Assembly (NCBI GenBank): GCA_910583985.1
Contig: CAJTYA010000014.1
Coordinates: forward strand, 19,303-83,302
Length of the DNA stretch: 64,000 nt
Source of the DNA: an uncultured Alistipes sp.
Lineage (GTDB): Bacteria > Bacteroidota > Bacteroidia > Bacteroidales > Rikenellaceae
Direction: 5' to 3'
The number at the start of each line of letters is the position of its first letter. Positions within the stretch are counted from its first letter, which is position 1. Positions 63,780 to 64,000 of this stretch are shown here, piece by piece. Under the pieces are notes generated by a model. The model was not told where the DNA came from. It saw nothing but the letters and a program-made list of their open reading frames with translations, and did not search any database. Position numbers and translations under genes: made by a program.

Positions 63780-64000
63780 ATGACGAACAACGCAAAAAGC
63801 AGGAAGGAAGAGGCGCTGCTCTACCACTCGGAAGGGCGGCCCGGCAAGATCGAGGTGATTCCCACCAAACCTTACAGCACGCAGAAGGACCTGTCGCTGG
63901 CCTACTCGCCCGGCGTGGCCGAGCCCTGTCTGGCCATCGAGCACGATCCGGACGACGCGTACCGGTACACGGCCAAGGGCCATCTGGTGGCCGTCATTTC
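63780..64000 (+). CDS. maeB: NADP-dependent malic enzyme, N-terminal part (3' end outside window)
   Basis: ATG 63780-63782 opens a frame that runs off the window, giving 73 residues. The start matches MaeB-type malic enzymes: EEALLYHSEGRPGKIEVIPT, then TQKDLSLAYSPGVAEPCLAI with the conserved catalytic-domain tyrosine, and AKGHLVAVIS at the edge. MaeB proteins decarboxylate malate to pyruvate with NADP and usually carry a C-terminal phosphotransacetylase-like domain, which cannot be seen here. It is divergent from the HSDR_N gene. Confidence 0.88.
   Translation, partial: MTNNAKSRKEEALLYHSEGRPGKIEVIPTKPYSTQKDLSLAYSPGVAEPCLAIEHDPDDAYRYTAKGHLVAVI

Overview
The window is a 64 kb piece of a high-GC member of the Bacteroidota, most like Alistipes/Rikenellaceae. 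The evidence is the gene set and order (topoisomerase IV parE-parC with plsC, PASTA protein plus rluD, cmk-ispH, frdCAB-type sdhCAB, DUF4271-hemD-rnpA-yidD, large single-chain purL), repeated Bacteroidota-type promoters (-7 box TAnnTTTG, often with an upstream TTTG), BACON domains on a surface lipoprotein, and a base composition that looks close to 60% GC. The genus is an inference. No phage, insertion sequence, CRISPR array or integrase was seen. Nearly all of it is chromosomal housekeeping DNA with a few accessory genes.

Layout. 1-651 is the 3' end of mltG. From 16131 down to 1128 nine genes run leftward with short gaps: plsC, parE, parC, aroK, a DUF3298-type lipoprotein, purL, murI, ftsK and a lolA-like gene. 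From 16447 to 21684 the genes run rightward: a long-chain polyprenyl diphosphate synthase, rsmG, rpmH, mqnE, a PASTA membrane protein and rluD. 22444-24895 holds a UDG-superfamily DNA glycosylase and an M64 metallopeptidase lipoprotein, both leftward, set among gene-free spacers. ispH, cmk and a LysE-type exporter overlap one another leftward (25717-27942) and face lnt and folC (28048-30946). A 1 kb gene-free spacer precedes sdhB-sdhA-sdhC (leftward, 31970-35460). fthC, a small membrane protein, an S41 protease, a histidine kinase, DUF4271, hemD, rnpA and yidD run rightward to 42420.

42778-48813 is a hexuronate island: a LacI-type regulator facing uxaC, kdgK, eda and an ExuT-like transporter, with a perfect 16-bp palindrome between regulator and operon. 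The mannonate steps (uxuB, uxuA) are not here. Then come tRNA-His, an acyltransferase-3 membrane protein, a Nudix hydrolase, a GH95 alpha-L-fucosidase, a DEAD-box helicase, groES-groEL, fabD, a ROK repressor with a GNAT acetyltransferase, a stand-alone HSDR_N nuclease domain and the 5' end of a malic enzyme gene (maeB).

How the genes fit together. mqnE (futalosine route), the polyprenyl diphosphate synthase and the quinol:fumarate reductase/succinate dehydrogenase together suggest menaquinone-based anaerobic electron transport. MurI, MltG, FtsK, the PASTA protein, Lnt, the LolA-like protein, PlsC and YidD serve the envelope. Uronate catabolism, GH95 fucosidase and the M64 peptidase suit life on host or plant glycans and glycoproteins in the gut. 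No clearly new multi-gene system is visible. The best leads are cis-elements (operator-like palindromes, a direct repeat at rpmH, a dyad at sdhC, a recurring GCAT-loop hairpin) and several gene-free spacers of 0.5-1 kb.
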